This document shows, piece by piece, positions 9,703-19,672 of a stretch of 64,000 bases of DNA. Position 1 is the first letter of the stretch. Every line of letters starts with the position of its first letter. Below the pieces are notes generated by a model. It saw only the letters and a list, made by a program, of their open reading frames with translations, was not told where the DNA came from and did not search any database. Both the position numbers and the translations under genes were made by a program. This DNA comes from Monilinia fructicola. Lineage: Eukaryota > Ascomycota > Leotiomycetes > Helotiales > Sclerotiniaceae. The stretch is taken from contig VICG01000001.1 of assembly GCA_008692225.1 (NCBI GenBank), positions 2,034,501 to 2,098,500 of the forward strand, given 5' to 3'.

Positions 9703-12153
9703 CTATGCAGCATCCCTCGTGTCATCTTCCTTCCATTGATGAAACAATTTCATATAACTCAACTCCGGGCTGTTGGGTTCAGTCACGCTTTGGCCTTCTC
9801 CCCTGGGTCTCTTCTCAATTGGTAAAATGGCAGTGGATGAGTACGGAAACCCCACCGCATTCCTTATGACGGAGGGAGATGTCGCAAGAACCCGATCTGT
9901 ACCAGGAGTAATAGGCTGATTTCTGGAAAAGATATCAAGCTGTCTTGAGAGGTTCAAGCTCGCTATGCCATATGCAGCTTCCTCAGTTTCAAGCTCCGTA
10001 CTACTTTCGTCGGTTTGTGACTCGACATCAGAATCAGAGCTCGGAGGTGAAAGTGTTGTTTCTCCAGCGGATGAAAGGTCCGGAATTTGGTTCCCGACAT
10101 GGAGTTGGTCTTTTGGAGGAACAGGAAAGCGAAATATTTCATGTTCTTGTCCTAGCCGCGGCGTAAACTGAGGGGTTGTTTGAGCGGAGCGAGGTCGAGA
10201 ATATCCGAGTGAAGGCTGATGGCGATGCAGAATATCTAATACGGAGGCCGTTGCTCTTAATGGTGGGCGAGATGAGCTTCTTCGGTTCTCTACAAATTCA
10301 TCATCTTCACCCCGCGACATTAGTAACAGATTTCCACTGTCAGCACTTTGTCTCCCCATTCTTCTCATAGACTGCCGAGAGTCATCACCGGTTCTGAGCC
10401 GCCTGAGATTCACCTCACTAGGACTGAAAACTACTCTTGCTCTTAATTTCTGCACAGCAGCATCTAACTCTAGCTCCACAGCACAGTGATTCCACACACG
10501 GCTGAGCTTTGGCCAAGTAGCCTTTTCTCCAGACAAGCAAGCTTGAACCATAAAGTCTGATGTTGGATTCTTTAATATCCTAGGAAAATCCTTGTAGTTG
10601 ATTTCTGGTAGGATTGTGATGTCTCCAGAATATTTCTGACTCAGGATAGACTTGCACTTTGTAACTAGATTTGGGAACACTCCCAATTCAGCTAAAACCT
10701 GCATACGATGCAGAGCTTCGGCCTTTGCTAGAGTTGTAAGGTTATAAACCCATCCTGGTCCCCCAGTACTATCGTTGTGTACATCTTCTTTTATCGCCCC
10801 CTCTTCCTTGGCTATGAACGGAATGACATGAGGATTGACCTGAGAGACGATGAAGTGATTAACGTTGAACATTTCTGCTAGTCGAGTCATCGGTAAATCG
10901 TTGTCCACACTACCATCAATCCAACGTTGAGGTGTAGGATTCCAAGACGAATTCTCTCCTGTGAGCGGATTCTTCACAAGTAATTCAGCCGCAGAAAATA
11001 GAAAAGGTACTGAACATGATGCAGCTACCGCCGACCAAATCATGACATTCGGTGCAGTAACATAGTTGAGCAGTCGAGGCAGTTCGTATATTGAGGCAGA
11101 TGAGACACAAATGTTAAGAATGCGACGAGAACGATTGTAAGCCTCTTGAAATGTCATGTCACCTAAAAGTTCTCGCATGACCCTTGTCAAATGCTTAATA
11201 TCAATCCAAGCACCTTCTGTTAACAGTCGTCGTAATCTGTCCAGAACCCCATCTTCATTCCCATTCTCTTCGAACACTGCAAGATCTCCGTAGGGAAAGT
11301 CCTTCAATACATCCGGGATCTCTTCATCGGTCCTCGTACATAACACGGCACAAACAATACTGCCCGCCGAAGCACCCGATATAATCCTTGGCAGCAGACG
11401 GGCTTCGAAAAGAGCCTTCAAGACCCCGACATGATTCATTCCAAAAGTCGCACCCCCACTCAGTAACAGTGCACTTCTCCCAAAAGCCTGTCTAGCATAC
11501 ACAACCTGCTCTAATATATCCTTCGTCTCCAATCCATCTGGCAAAGTGTACTTGCTAGTCTCAACCAATGCGCGTATCGTATCCAGTGTCGATTCGATAT
11601 ACCTCTCAATGAGATCCTTCGTGCCAATATGACTATGCTTGTACAACTTGATATTCCCAATACCTCCCAGATCCCTTGACAGCGTTGTGCGCACCAACGT
11701 AACCATTTTCTTGATATCACAATCGATCCTTGCCGTATCCATTTGTTTCGTCCTCGCTTCAATCAATGCAGCGTCAAAATCGGGCGACGATGAATCGAGT
11801 TTCCATGCCTCGTTATCCTCGAGTATATCTAATTCCTTTGCGGCACTCCTCCAAACATCCATCGTCTCTGCATTTTTCATTCGTAATTTTAGTATCTGTA
11901 TTCGCTCCTCCTTCCTGCGCAAGGCAAGCCTCTTTTCCTGGGTCAACCCATCTCGCACTTGTTGTATTTTGTTGTTGAGAACATCTGCGCCCGCTCTCAA
12001 AATCCTCGTGGTCGGTCCCAATAAACCCACTGAGGGACCCGAAGCTTGCTCTCTTGCATATCCATATTCGGCAGCAGTGGCAGATGTCCCCGTAGTATTG
12101 TCATCGACCACACAAAATTGTGGAGTCGTCTGAAGGTATCCGAACAACACCAT
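9703..12153 (-). CDS. Patatin-like phospholipase / triacylglycerol lipase with DUF3336
   Basis: Predicted lipid-droplet-type lipase of the TGL3/4/5 (SDP1-like) group, hydrolysing triacylglycerol or lysophospholipid. A single open frame encodes 816 residues with no intron needed. The N-terminal third is the helical DUF3336-like region (LTQEKRLALRRKEERI, TTLSRDLGGIGNIKLYKHSHIGTKDLIERY). The patatin domain starts at about residue 230 with the oxyanion glycine loop GGATFGMNHVGVLKAL. It has the nucleophile elbow GASAGS at about 258-263 and the catalytic aspartate in WIDGS at about 410, so the Ser-Asp dyad is intact. The C-terminal 200 residues are Ser/Pro/Arg-rich, probably disordered and phosphorylated. 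The ATG at 12153 opens MVLFGYLQTTPQF, a fungal family N-terminus. The substrate is inferred from the family. Confidence 0.93.
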   Translation of the reverse strand: MVLFGYLQTTPQFCVVDDNTTGTSATAAEYGYAREQASGPSVGLLGPTTRILRAGADVLNNKIQQVRDGLTQEKRLALRRKEERIQILKLRMKNAETMDVWRSAAKELDILEDNEAWKLDSSSPDFDAALIEARTKQMDTARIDCDIKKMVTLVRTTLSRDLGGIGNIKLYKHSHIGTKDLIERYIESTLDTIRALVETSKYTLPDGLETKDILEQVVYARQAFGRSALLLSGGATFGMNHVGVLKALFEARLLPRIISGASAGSIVCAVLCTRTDEEIPDVLKDFPYGDLAVFEENGNEDGVLDRLRRLLTEGAWIDIKHLTRVMRELLGDMTFQEAYNRSRRILNICVSSASIYELPRLLNYVTAPNVMIWSAVAASCSVPFLFSAAELLVKNPLTGENSSWNPTPQRWIDGSVDNDLPMTRLAEMFNVNHFIVSQVNPHVIPFIAKEEGAIKEDVHNDSTGGPGWVYNLTTLAKAEALHRMQVLAELGVFPNLVTKCKSILSQKYSGDITILPEINYKDFPRILKNPTSDFMVQACLSGEKATWPKLSRVWNHCAVELELDAAVQKLRARVVFSPSEVNLRRLRTGDDSRQSMRRMGRQSADSGNLLLMSRGEDDEFVENRRSSSRPPLRATASVLDILHRHQPSLGYSRPRSAQTTPQFTPRLGQEHEIFRFPVPPKDQLHVGNQIPDLSSAGETTLSPPSSDSDVESQTDESSTELETEEAAYGIASLNLSRQLDIFSRNQPITPGTDRVLATSPSVIRNAVGFPYSSTAILPIEKRPRGEGQSVTEPNSPELSYMKLFHQWKEDDTRDAA

Positions 12154-13774
12154 GCTTTTCCCAATTCGCCATTCGAGGTGTACTCTCTAGTCTCTTTTTT
12201 GTCACAGACAAAGCTTTCAAAGTTTGAGCTGTTGACGGAGATAGATCCGTGGTTTTAAGTAGAATAAGGTGAAAAGAAAACTGAAAAGACTTCAGAGACT
12301 GCTGCGGGTGTTCTTATCACCTACTTGTAGTTCATTATTTATGTCGATGGTACGGGTAATTGTATGTATATACGGAGTACATACTCGTTATTAGTATCCA
12401 TATTACTTGTACAGTATTGTCCTGCAGATCTCCGTGGATTGTGCCCATGCGATGTCACAAGGGGCACGAGTCAATCTCCTTTGCCAATAATCCTATTAAA
12501 CCTGGAACTATTTGAATTTCCGAAACAAGGATTGAGCTCAGCTGATATGATAATGCTTACTTAATGACTTAACCAGTTACCAAATGAATGGAAAATAGAA
12601 GAATGAGTTCATAGGAAGGATGTCGGGTGCTTCTTTTTCTTTGAACCATTTCTTTGTGGTTTGGTTGCGGGTGTTTATCTGGAGTGCCCAGGTGGTAACC
12701 GTAAGCGTAGCCGTAGCCGTAGCCGTACTTGACTCCAGCTGTATTTTTATCTTTAGGCGTGGTTTGTGAAAGCTGGGCATCATGCACCGCGGTTGCCCCA
12801 CACTAAGCACGCCTGCAACGACTTGGGGAAGCTTCTACTGTATTGTGTGGCTGGTATCCCTTGTAGCATGATGGATTGATCTACGCAGTACAACAAAAAT
12901 GGATGCATGATTGAATGTTAGATGGACGTTGACCTACGTGTACTTACTACATACGTTATACCTCCAGCGGGCTGATTGCCGTGGAATACGTTATGCGATC
13001 ATCGTCTCAGCTGAAATGTTACCAATTTCATTCAGATTACAGAATGGCTTGCATGTCTTCATTACCTAGTAATATCAATACCAATCAAGACCAGTCAGTT
13101 TCACCACTGGCATCGGCATCCTTCTTCTAATATGCATTATCTACCACGATATGGGCAGATATCCATGAACAGAATGGCCAACATACTCAATCCCTCCTGC
13201 AAGATTATGCTTATTTGGTCAGATGAGAGTCGGCTGTTGCTTCTAACTATTCTAGATGAATTTGATGATGTACGACTCAGTACGAGTATATATATTCGGC
13301 TTAGGAACTGGCTAGCTGGAGAGTCGAACAAACGGCAGGGCCACAACAAAACCTATCGGATTCTACCCGCAAGCGACCTTATCTAGGATAATGCGTCAGC
13401 TGCTGTGTAATGTGAAATGTGTAATGTGTGATGTGCGTTGTGATCTCATTGTTGAAGATTTCAATATGAAGGAAAACATGTGAAATCATGGAGCAGTAAT
13501 CGACTTGACATGTGAAAGCCTAATCGTGACAACACGTGCAACTCTTATGTAGTTCATGACACGTTTGAAAATGTTCAAATATTCATTCGTATCTACTTGC
13601 TATATTTATTGTAACCAAGCAAAAAGGGGTATACGCTTGTTACGTTATCAAACGCCGAGTTCCTCCCTAAATGGTGAGGCTTGATACGTCGAAGAACGCC
13701 GAGTTCGTAACCTATCTTCAAAACCAGTAAAATAAACAACCAACTCCCTTCCCTACCACATATTTCTCGAAGGT
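12154..13774. other. Intergenic region, 1.6 kb, no gene seen
   Basis: Contains the lipase promoter at its left end and the 3' end of the dioxygenase gene at its right. A short hexamer repeat (GTAGCC, about three copies) lies at about 12705-12726, and the word TACGGAGTAC at about 12370. Two copies of GAACGCCGAGTTC-like or ACGCCGAGTTC-like sequence lie at about 13650-13710. No coding exon is supported. Confidence 0.45.
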
Positions 13775-14956
13775 CTAATATAGCTTCCCATCAGGTCCCA
13801 TAACACCTTCGGAAGAGGCCATGTTGCATTGCCTAAACAGTCTCTTCTCCTCGGGGCTGAATGCGCCAACGACTGAATGTAACACTCCTTGATTGTTGAA
13901 TAAGACCAAGTCACCTTCGACCCAATCGTGTGGATACACAAATTGAGGACTGATAGCTGGCCGTTGCAAACGATACACCAACTCTCTCACTTCCTTAATA
14001 TCAGTCATGACCTCCCCATCCGGAAGATGAATGGCTTTGATGGCACTAGGATGTATCTGAAGTGCCAAGTTACCAGTAACTGGATTCTTCCAGCACATAG
14101 GCAAAATCTTAATATCCTTCTCGTCAACGGGAGGAAGCTCGGACAGAGGTAACTCGATTCCATCGGAAATCATACCGAGACCAGTGGAACGGGACTTTGC
14201 AGGAGACATCCAAATGTATGGATGTGGTGCGTACTCAACTTTCGCCCCACGAACGAACTCCTTATCTTCCTCGCTTAACAAATTGTACATGTTTTGGCCG
14301 GAAACGAAGGCGGTGGTACCGAGAGGAACGTCCATTTCCTCACCCGTTCCATCGTCATAACGCAGAGTCTGGCGACGACCGGCAGGAACCTTCACGGCCA
14401 TCAACGAGGTTACTTTTGGTGGATTGAGAGCATACAGAGCAGCATCAATATGCCATCTGTAAAAGCGCGTGAATGCCAGATCATCTTCCTCGGGAATAGC
14501 AGTCTTGTGGAAGACCTTGTGGTGAGGGTGCTTGAGAGTGATATCTTTCAATCCTTCATAATCTTCATAAAATCCATTTCCGATAACCTGGACTTGCGTT
14601 TGGTGAGGGATCGTTTTTAGATCCGGATGAAGAACTGATCGTTTAGCATCAAGGGTTTTGCCATGGCCATATGTTTCTGCAGTAAAACGGTCAATGACAG
14701 TTTTTGAAACCAGCAGAGAACTTAACTTACCAGCAGTAGGGTCGAATCTGCGAGTTAGCTCATATTGAGCTTTGGGGGAGAGCCCCGCTTGGTTCCTGAG
14801 CACTACAACATGGTAATTGTATAAAGCATTGCGAATAATATTGAAGTCATCTTCACTGAGGTGTTCCAGATTGGCATTGTTAATCTCGGCCCCAAAGTCG
14901 AGGAAGGAATTTTCTGGCGAAGAGAGAGGTTTCACATCTAGAGTCTTGACAGCCAT
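13775..14956 (-). CDS. xanA: Fe(II)/2-oxoglutarate dioxygenase, xanthine dioxygenase (XanA) type
   Basis: TauD/TfdA-fold enzyme. The closest family I recognise is fungal XanA, which hydroxylates xanthine to uric acid using 2-oxoglutarate, O2 and iron. The frame is open for 393 codons but contains an in-frame 54-nt intron, 14677-14730 (GTAAGT donor, CTGCAG acceptor). Splicing gives FDPTAETYGHGKTLDAKRS and 375 residues, the XanA length. The iron ligands are visible: RWHIDAALY supplies H-x-D, and NNQGVLHSVVGAF supplies the distal His, followed by the 2-oxoglutarate-binding Arg (KRLFRQCN). Other shared blocks are TLRYDDGTGEEMDVPLG, YAPHPYIWMSPAKSRSTGLG and LQRPAISPQFVYPHDW. No other purine-degradation gene lies nearby. 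XanA rather than another TauD-family activity is inferred from overall similarity, not tested. Confidence 0.88.
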   Translation of the reverse strand: MAVKTLDVKPLSSPENSFLDFGAEINNANLEHLSEDDFNIIRNALYNYHVVVLRNQAGLSPKAQYELTRRFDPTAGKLSSLLVSKTVIDRFTAETYGHGKTLDAKRSVLHPDLKTIPHQTQVQVIGNGFYEDYEGLKDITLKHPHHKVFHKTAIPEEDDLAFTRFYRWHIDAALYALNPPKVTSLMAVKVPAGRRQTLRYDDGTGEEMDVPLGTTAFVSGQNMYNLLSEEDKEFVRGAKVEYAPHPYIWMSPAKSRSTGLGMISDGIELPLSELPPVDEKDIKILPMCWKNPVTGNLALQIHPSAIKAIHLPDGEVMTDIKEVRELVYRLQRPAISPQFVYPHDWVEGDLVLFNNQGVLHSVVGAFSPEEKRLFRQCNMASSEGVMGPDGKLY

Positions 14957-15852
14957 TATTGAGACTTGAGGCGTAAATGATATATATGGTGTATGTGTGC
15001 ATTCAAAAGAAGATCTATATAACTGGGTTTTCTGTGTATCAACATCATGACGGGTGAATCAATGACTTATGTATCGATGTTGTGGGCGAGAGGTGGCGGA
15101 AATGACCGAATGGAGATTAGATTTGTGAAACCAGATCACCGGATAGAGACTTTACGCATTTCCCTGACCAGCGTAAACGTTGAAAGAAATAACCATGATA
15201 AGCCATAGTTGAATATATCGTATATTTGGTGCGTTTAGTTGAATGCATTGATGAAGGGGTTATCGTTATCAAAGATAAGAGTCGGAGCTCGCCGCAAGAC
15301 GCAAGACGCAAAACACCAGAGCTAGAAATTGGGGTGTGGATACTCTGGAGAAGATTTAAAACGAGCATCAAACAACATTACGTTCTGCTTGCTCCTGTTA
15401 TCAGTTGGTTGAGGCAGATTGTTGTCATGAAATTTGATATCCAAGTATATGCCTAAGTGGGATTAGCGATGGAACTGATCCATCATTCTGGCGGCCAATT
15501 TTCTTATAATCTACAGGATCTTCTTGTCATTGCCGATGGTTGTTTGTCGTCGTAGTTATTGACGAGAAAGCTATCACTCCTGAGCCGAGATGATTAAGTT
15601 GGGAGCCACAGGAAGTTAGTGGACTTTTAGTTCTAGTGGGTGGCGGGACACCAAGTCTATGATGACATTGGTCTTGAAAATCATAAGAATCAACACATTC
15701 AAACTCGTTGTATTCGTCTTTCCATCTCCATCCCAAAACCAACTAAATTCATGAGTTTTTTTCGTCTTGTCAAAATTCCCACACAAATTAAAGCTTGCAA
15801 GTATCTATTCCAATCTTACCAAAATTCAAATACAATTTCAACATCGGCAAGT
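14957..15852. promoter_or_regulatory. Divergent intergenic region
   Basis: Lies between the divergently transcribed dioxygenase (-) and CxxC protein (+) genes and should hold both promoters. A short repeat of GCAAGAC/GCAAAAC words lies at about 15293-15312. GATA words occur, for example TTATCGTTATCAAAGATAAG at about 15258-15278, and could bind a GATA-type nitrogen regulator such as AreA. That would fit purine use but is inference only. Confidence 0.35.
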
Positions 15853-16784
15853 ATGAGTTGGATGGATTCTTGGTCACGTCCTTCAAAACATTCCGCGGTT
15901 CCTCCTCCTCTCTATTTGACTGCAGGACAAAACGTCCCTTACTGTCTAACATGTGGTCGGGTCATGAGTTAGCACCGTCATGAACAGCCCCTGAATGCTT
16001 TTGTCTAATTCATCGAACAGGCACCAAAAAAGCCAGCAAGAAGCCCAACAATGAGGTCAAATACTGTTCAGACCGGTGCCGGAATCGGAAACCGGGAAAA
16101 TTGGATAAAAATATAGAGCAGGTTATTGTTGCACTTTTAGACCAAGAAAAAGAATCGGGCATAGAGAAGACTGGTGCAAAAGATCGGTTCGTAAAAGGAG
16201 ATAATCGTGTAGTTGTTACTTGTGATGAAATCGAAGAGATTGTATTCGGAAGCCGATTTGATCCCGAGAAGATTTACGGGAGAAGGAAAAATCGGAAGAG
16301 CCGAGCAATTGGAGGATCAAATGCTGATACAGAATGGAAAACTGTTGATATGGAAAGTGAAGACTCGGCCACGGATGATGCACCACTTGAGTTAATGGAT
16401 ACAAAATCTGGTCCGATGATCCGTCCACCTCAATCCGCATCAGATGTCAATTTTAGTGTTGGTGGCGAGAGAGGTAGAGCTGAGAGGACGGAGGAATCGG
16501 CTTCCGATCTAAAAAAGAAAGTAGACGGCCAGAAGCAGGCGGAAGAGAGGGAGATGGTTCGAAGGGCAGCCAGGAGGGCCGTTGTTTTTGGTTTTCTTAT
16601 TCAACAGCCTCCAGAAACGGCTTCATCTCAAGCCCTCAAAGGTTCAAAGCACAAAAAATCGGCAACTTGGGAGGAGAACGTTGTTAAAGAGCCCATCAGG
16701 CGTAAGTGCGAAGCATTAATGCAAGGCTCAGTAGTTGAGCCAAGCTTTGCTAAAGGCAACTGGTCTATAAGATGGCGGGAGTAG
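15853..16784 (+). CDS. Unrecognised protein with a four-cysteine zinc-binding N-terminus
   Basis: I do not recognise a named family. Two exons, 15853-15967 and 16021-16784, join in phase to 292 residues. The donor GTTAGC is unusual, but it is the only phase-correct one I found and the ACAG acceptor is good. Splicing brings CLTCGRVM next to KYCSDRCRNRKPG, a C-x2-C-x19-C-x3-C arrangement (C31, C34, C54, C58) that looks like a treble-clef or short zinc-ribbon domain. The segment after it (LDKNIEQVIVALLDQEKE) may be helical. The rest is charged and low in hydrophobics, with FDPEKIYGRRKNRKSR and Arg/Lys/Glu-rich stretches, so it is soluble and possibly nuclear. The ATG at 15853 gives a compact N-terminus before the first cysteine pair. 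Confidence 0.7.
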
Positions 16785-17470
16785 CATAAGTTCTTGCTGC
16801 CATGATGTTGTTGTGAAGTAAAATACAACACATATTTACTGTTCCAGTTTAGCATATCACGTGTATATGGTATGGCGTACATGGTTTATTGTCCTCTTCT
16901 TGTTGAACTTTAATTTCAGCAATTGGATAAACTTTTTGACTGGACTATTTAGCACTATTGTGATATTCTGTATGCATCTATTTGAGTATTTACCACTGAT
17001 TTTGAGCAGGCATTAAACTACAAATTATATGAATTAATTTGATTGTGTGCTACTCTCCCCCTCATGAATAAAGATTAAGTTTCTTTTGCGGGCTAGACGT
17101 AATTATATAACCTTTATTCAGGGGGGAAGCGATAGAGAAGAATGTAATACAGTAGTTTTGAACCAAACTGTTTCTTCCAGCCCCGATGCGTAAATATAGC
17201 CAGCTATATAATCCCTTCATTAAAACTGAATTTTATCATGATGTGCACCCCTGTTGGCTTGCTGAGCTGCCATTACTACCACTTCTCAAAATATATTTGC
17301 CATTATAATTCATGGTCATTAGTTCATCCCAACCCTCTCAAGAAAAAAAACTCTTGTCCAAAATTTTGGCTTGCCCCATGGGGATGACTGACTCCTATGA
17401 ACAGAATTCTCCTATCTTGCTTCCACAATTCCCTCTATATCAGCGATTGTCCCCGGAAGATCCCCAGTTG
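16785..17470. other. Intergenic, between two convergent genes
   Basis: AT-rich 3' regions of the CxxC protein gene and the membrane-protein gene. I see no gene, repeat or RNA. Confidence 0.5.
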
Positions 17471-18734
17471 TCAACTCTTCCTGGTTGCTGTTAAGTTATT
17501 GTGTATAGATGGAATTATTGAAAGCCGCTCGTTTGACTTAGTTTGTTCAACTTGATTTGCCTTGGCAAAGTCCCTCGAGTTGCTCCGCACCGTTTCTAAT
17601 TGTACTCTGCATCCGATGAAGGAGATGCCTTTCTCGGCATCTGGGTCCAATTCGTTTCTTGGGTACATATACTTGACAAGTGGTAAAAGGGCGGGGACGG
17701 AAGATGCGATGATTGCAAGGCTATTCTCTGCTGTAGCCCACCTGAAAGAAAATCTTGTTAAATGCTGTTCAAGGACTTTAAGTCAGAGCTGGAACATACC
17801 CTAAAAGTGGAGGCAAAGCCCAAGTAAAGTCTCTACTTTTAGTAAAAAAAACAAACAGAGTCATTGTTTTGACGATGGCTGCAACTCCAGCACTGTTTGG
17901 TGTCAGTTTACTAGGCTTAAGGAACCTCAGAATGGATGATAAATACAATATTTCAAGACTCATGCCGATGGTAGTGAAAATCTTCACTTTCTTATCCATT
18001 TTCAGATTATAAGTAATCGCCCATGGTAACAACGCTAGCACGAAATCTTGTAGTCCAGAATAGGCTACAACCACCTGCATCTTAATATACATGTTCACTT
18101 AACGGACAGTGGGTTCTGCTTACCACCAACAAATACGACGAATTCTGGGAAGATCTGAGCAGGCCAGCACGTCGAAGGAATCTCGGGGTTCCAAATGTGT
18201 CGAATATCATTGCATTGAACGAATATAAACAATACAGTTAATATATTGACTATATTGTTCGTGATGATGAGGAACCAGAGAAGAATCTTCATCCACCTGA
18301 CCACAACTATTCGCAACAGAGTAATTGCAAAGGACGTCTTTCCAAGGGCACAAGTGATGATAAAAAATGTTGCGCCGATATCCCAACTAGAAGCAATATT
18401 GTTTACAAAATCTGGATTTTGTGACTCAACATATTCAATGTGCCTTCCCAGTCCCCTTTTTGTTGCACTAGAAGTCATTGCGGCACACGATATTGAAACA
18501 GCCTGGTTGACAAAAGGTCAGTAACAGCATTGCAGAAGTCAATGTTCATTCTCATACCGTTGCCAGAACTGCAAAAACATCGTCGACTCCGAACGACTCT
18601 TTAATATAGACCCTCACGTAGACACGAGAAACCACAAATATAAGCGTAAGGATAGCGAAGGTCCATATTACAGTGTTAAGCGTCACAGCCGCATTCTGTG
18701 CAAGATAGATTGGGGTTAGAGTTGGAGAAGCCAT
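17471..18734 (-). CDS. Pth11-like fungal seven-helix membrane protein (rhodopsin/SAT4 domain)
   Basis: Member of the large fungal family of Pth11-type integral membrane proteins, thought to sense surfaces or small molecules; ligands are mostly unknown. Four exons, 18734-18558, 18502-18124, 18064-17800 and 17741-17471, join in phase to 363 residues. Family marks are the first helix followed by SRVYVRVYIKESFGVDDVFAVLA, GLGRHIEYV, CALGKTSFAITLLRI, FVGAYSGLQDFVLALLPW, SAGVAAIVKT and RDFTWALPPLLGWATAENSLAIIASSVPALLPL. The acceptor of the second intron is the TAG before CCTATTCTGG, because only that one restores FVGAYSG. The cytosolic tail of about 55 residues is polar and not recognised. No secondary-metabolite or effector gene is adjacent, so context gives no hint of the signal. 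Confidence 0.88.
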
Positions 18735-19640
18735 CTGAAAAGATTCTGCAGCAACTGACCTAAAACTCTCGGCAGCAACGGAGTGTTGTACTTTATCCTT
18801 TATACAATTTTCTCCTTGCGCAGAGAGCCAAGTAAATATTCCGTGCAAATGCAAGAAACGGGAAAAGAAAAATGATTTACTCGTGTTGACTTTATCATGA
18901 TGCGGGTAGAATCCGAGCCATTGAAGATTGCAGTACAACGTTTCTATAGATCACTACGATCTAGAGCTTCTACTGTAACCTATATTGAAACTATTGAATC
19001 AAGCGAGTGAAGCGAGTGAGTGAAGTTAATGAGATCTTAGACAGAAGAAAAGTTTAAACGTCTTGAAGTTACCCAATGGGTTACACAAAGGCCATGCTCT
19101 CCCACTGTTTCACATCTCCTTGACTTATTCTTGTTCTGCACCTTACTTCATTATTCGTAGTTCCCTCCACTTATGATGATTGTCGATATGATCCCCATTT
19201 TATTTAAAAGGTGGATACTCGATATCGCGACTGTTAAAATTGTTTCAGCTCGAACATCATCCGAAGGTTTAATAAAAGCATGCAGGAGAAAATAAATACT
19301 GGGGGTCTTCGACGAAAATGACGAGTTCTGGATCAGCTCAACAACTATTGGCTTTAAAACGATACTCAAGATCGCTTTTATCTTAATATGGTACCACACT
19401 ATGTCTGCCTTGAGTAATTCTTGCGAGCACTTATAATCAGTACCATAAAATAGCTATATACCCTGCAATTTTGACTCTATGATCCTCTCCGAGAGGAGGT
19501 CAAGATCTAGATCCTTTTCAAATCTTCCAAAATCTTCCGATATAGTGATTGAGAATCCCGTTCTATGTCTCGAGGGGCCATGGTACAGATAGAATAGATT
19601 CCGAAAACCTTCTGGCTGCGTTTCCCGACGATCTCTTTTC

Positions 19641-19672
19641 CGATATGATATGATATGATATGATATGATATC
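19641..19672. repeat. GATAT pentanucleotide microsatellite
   Basis: About six tandem copies of ATGAT/GATAT units, uninterrupted. Confidence 0.9.

Noticed and set aside
11639..12133. 164-codon plus-strand open frame.
   Set aside because: Antisense shadow of the lipase N-terminal domain.
13775..18734. A possible biosynthetic cluster of dioxygenase, CxxC protein and membrane receptor.
   Set aside because: No backbone synthase, transporter or pathway regulator is present, and the dioxygenase is best explained by purine metabolism.
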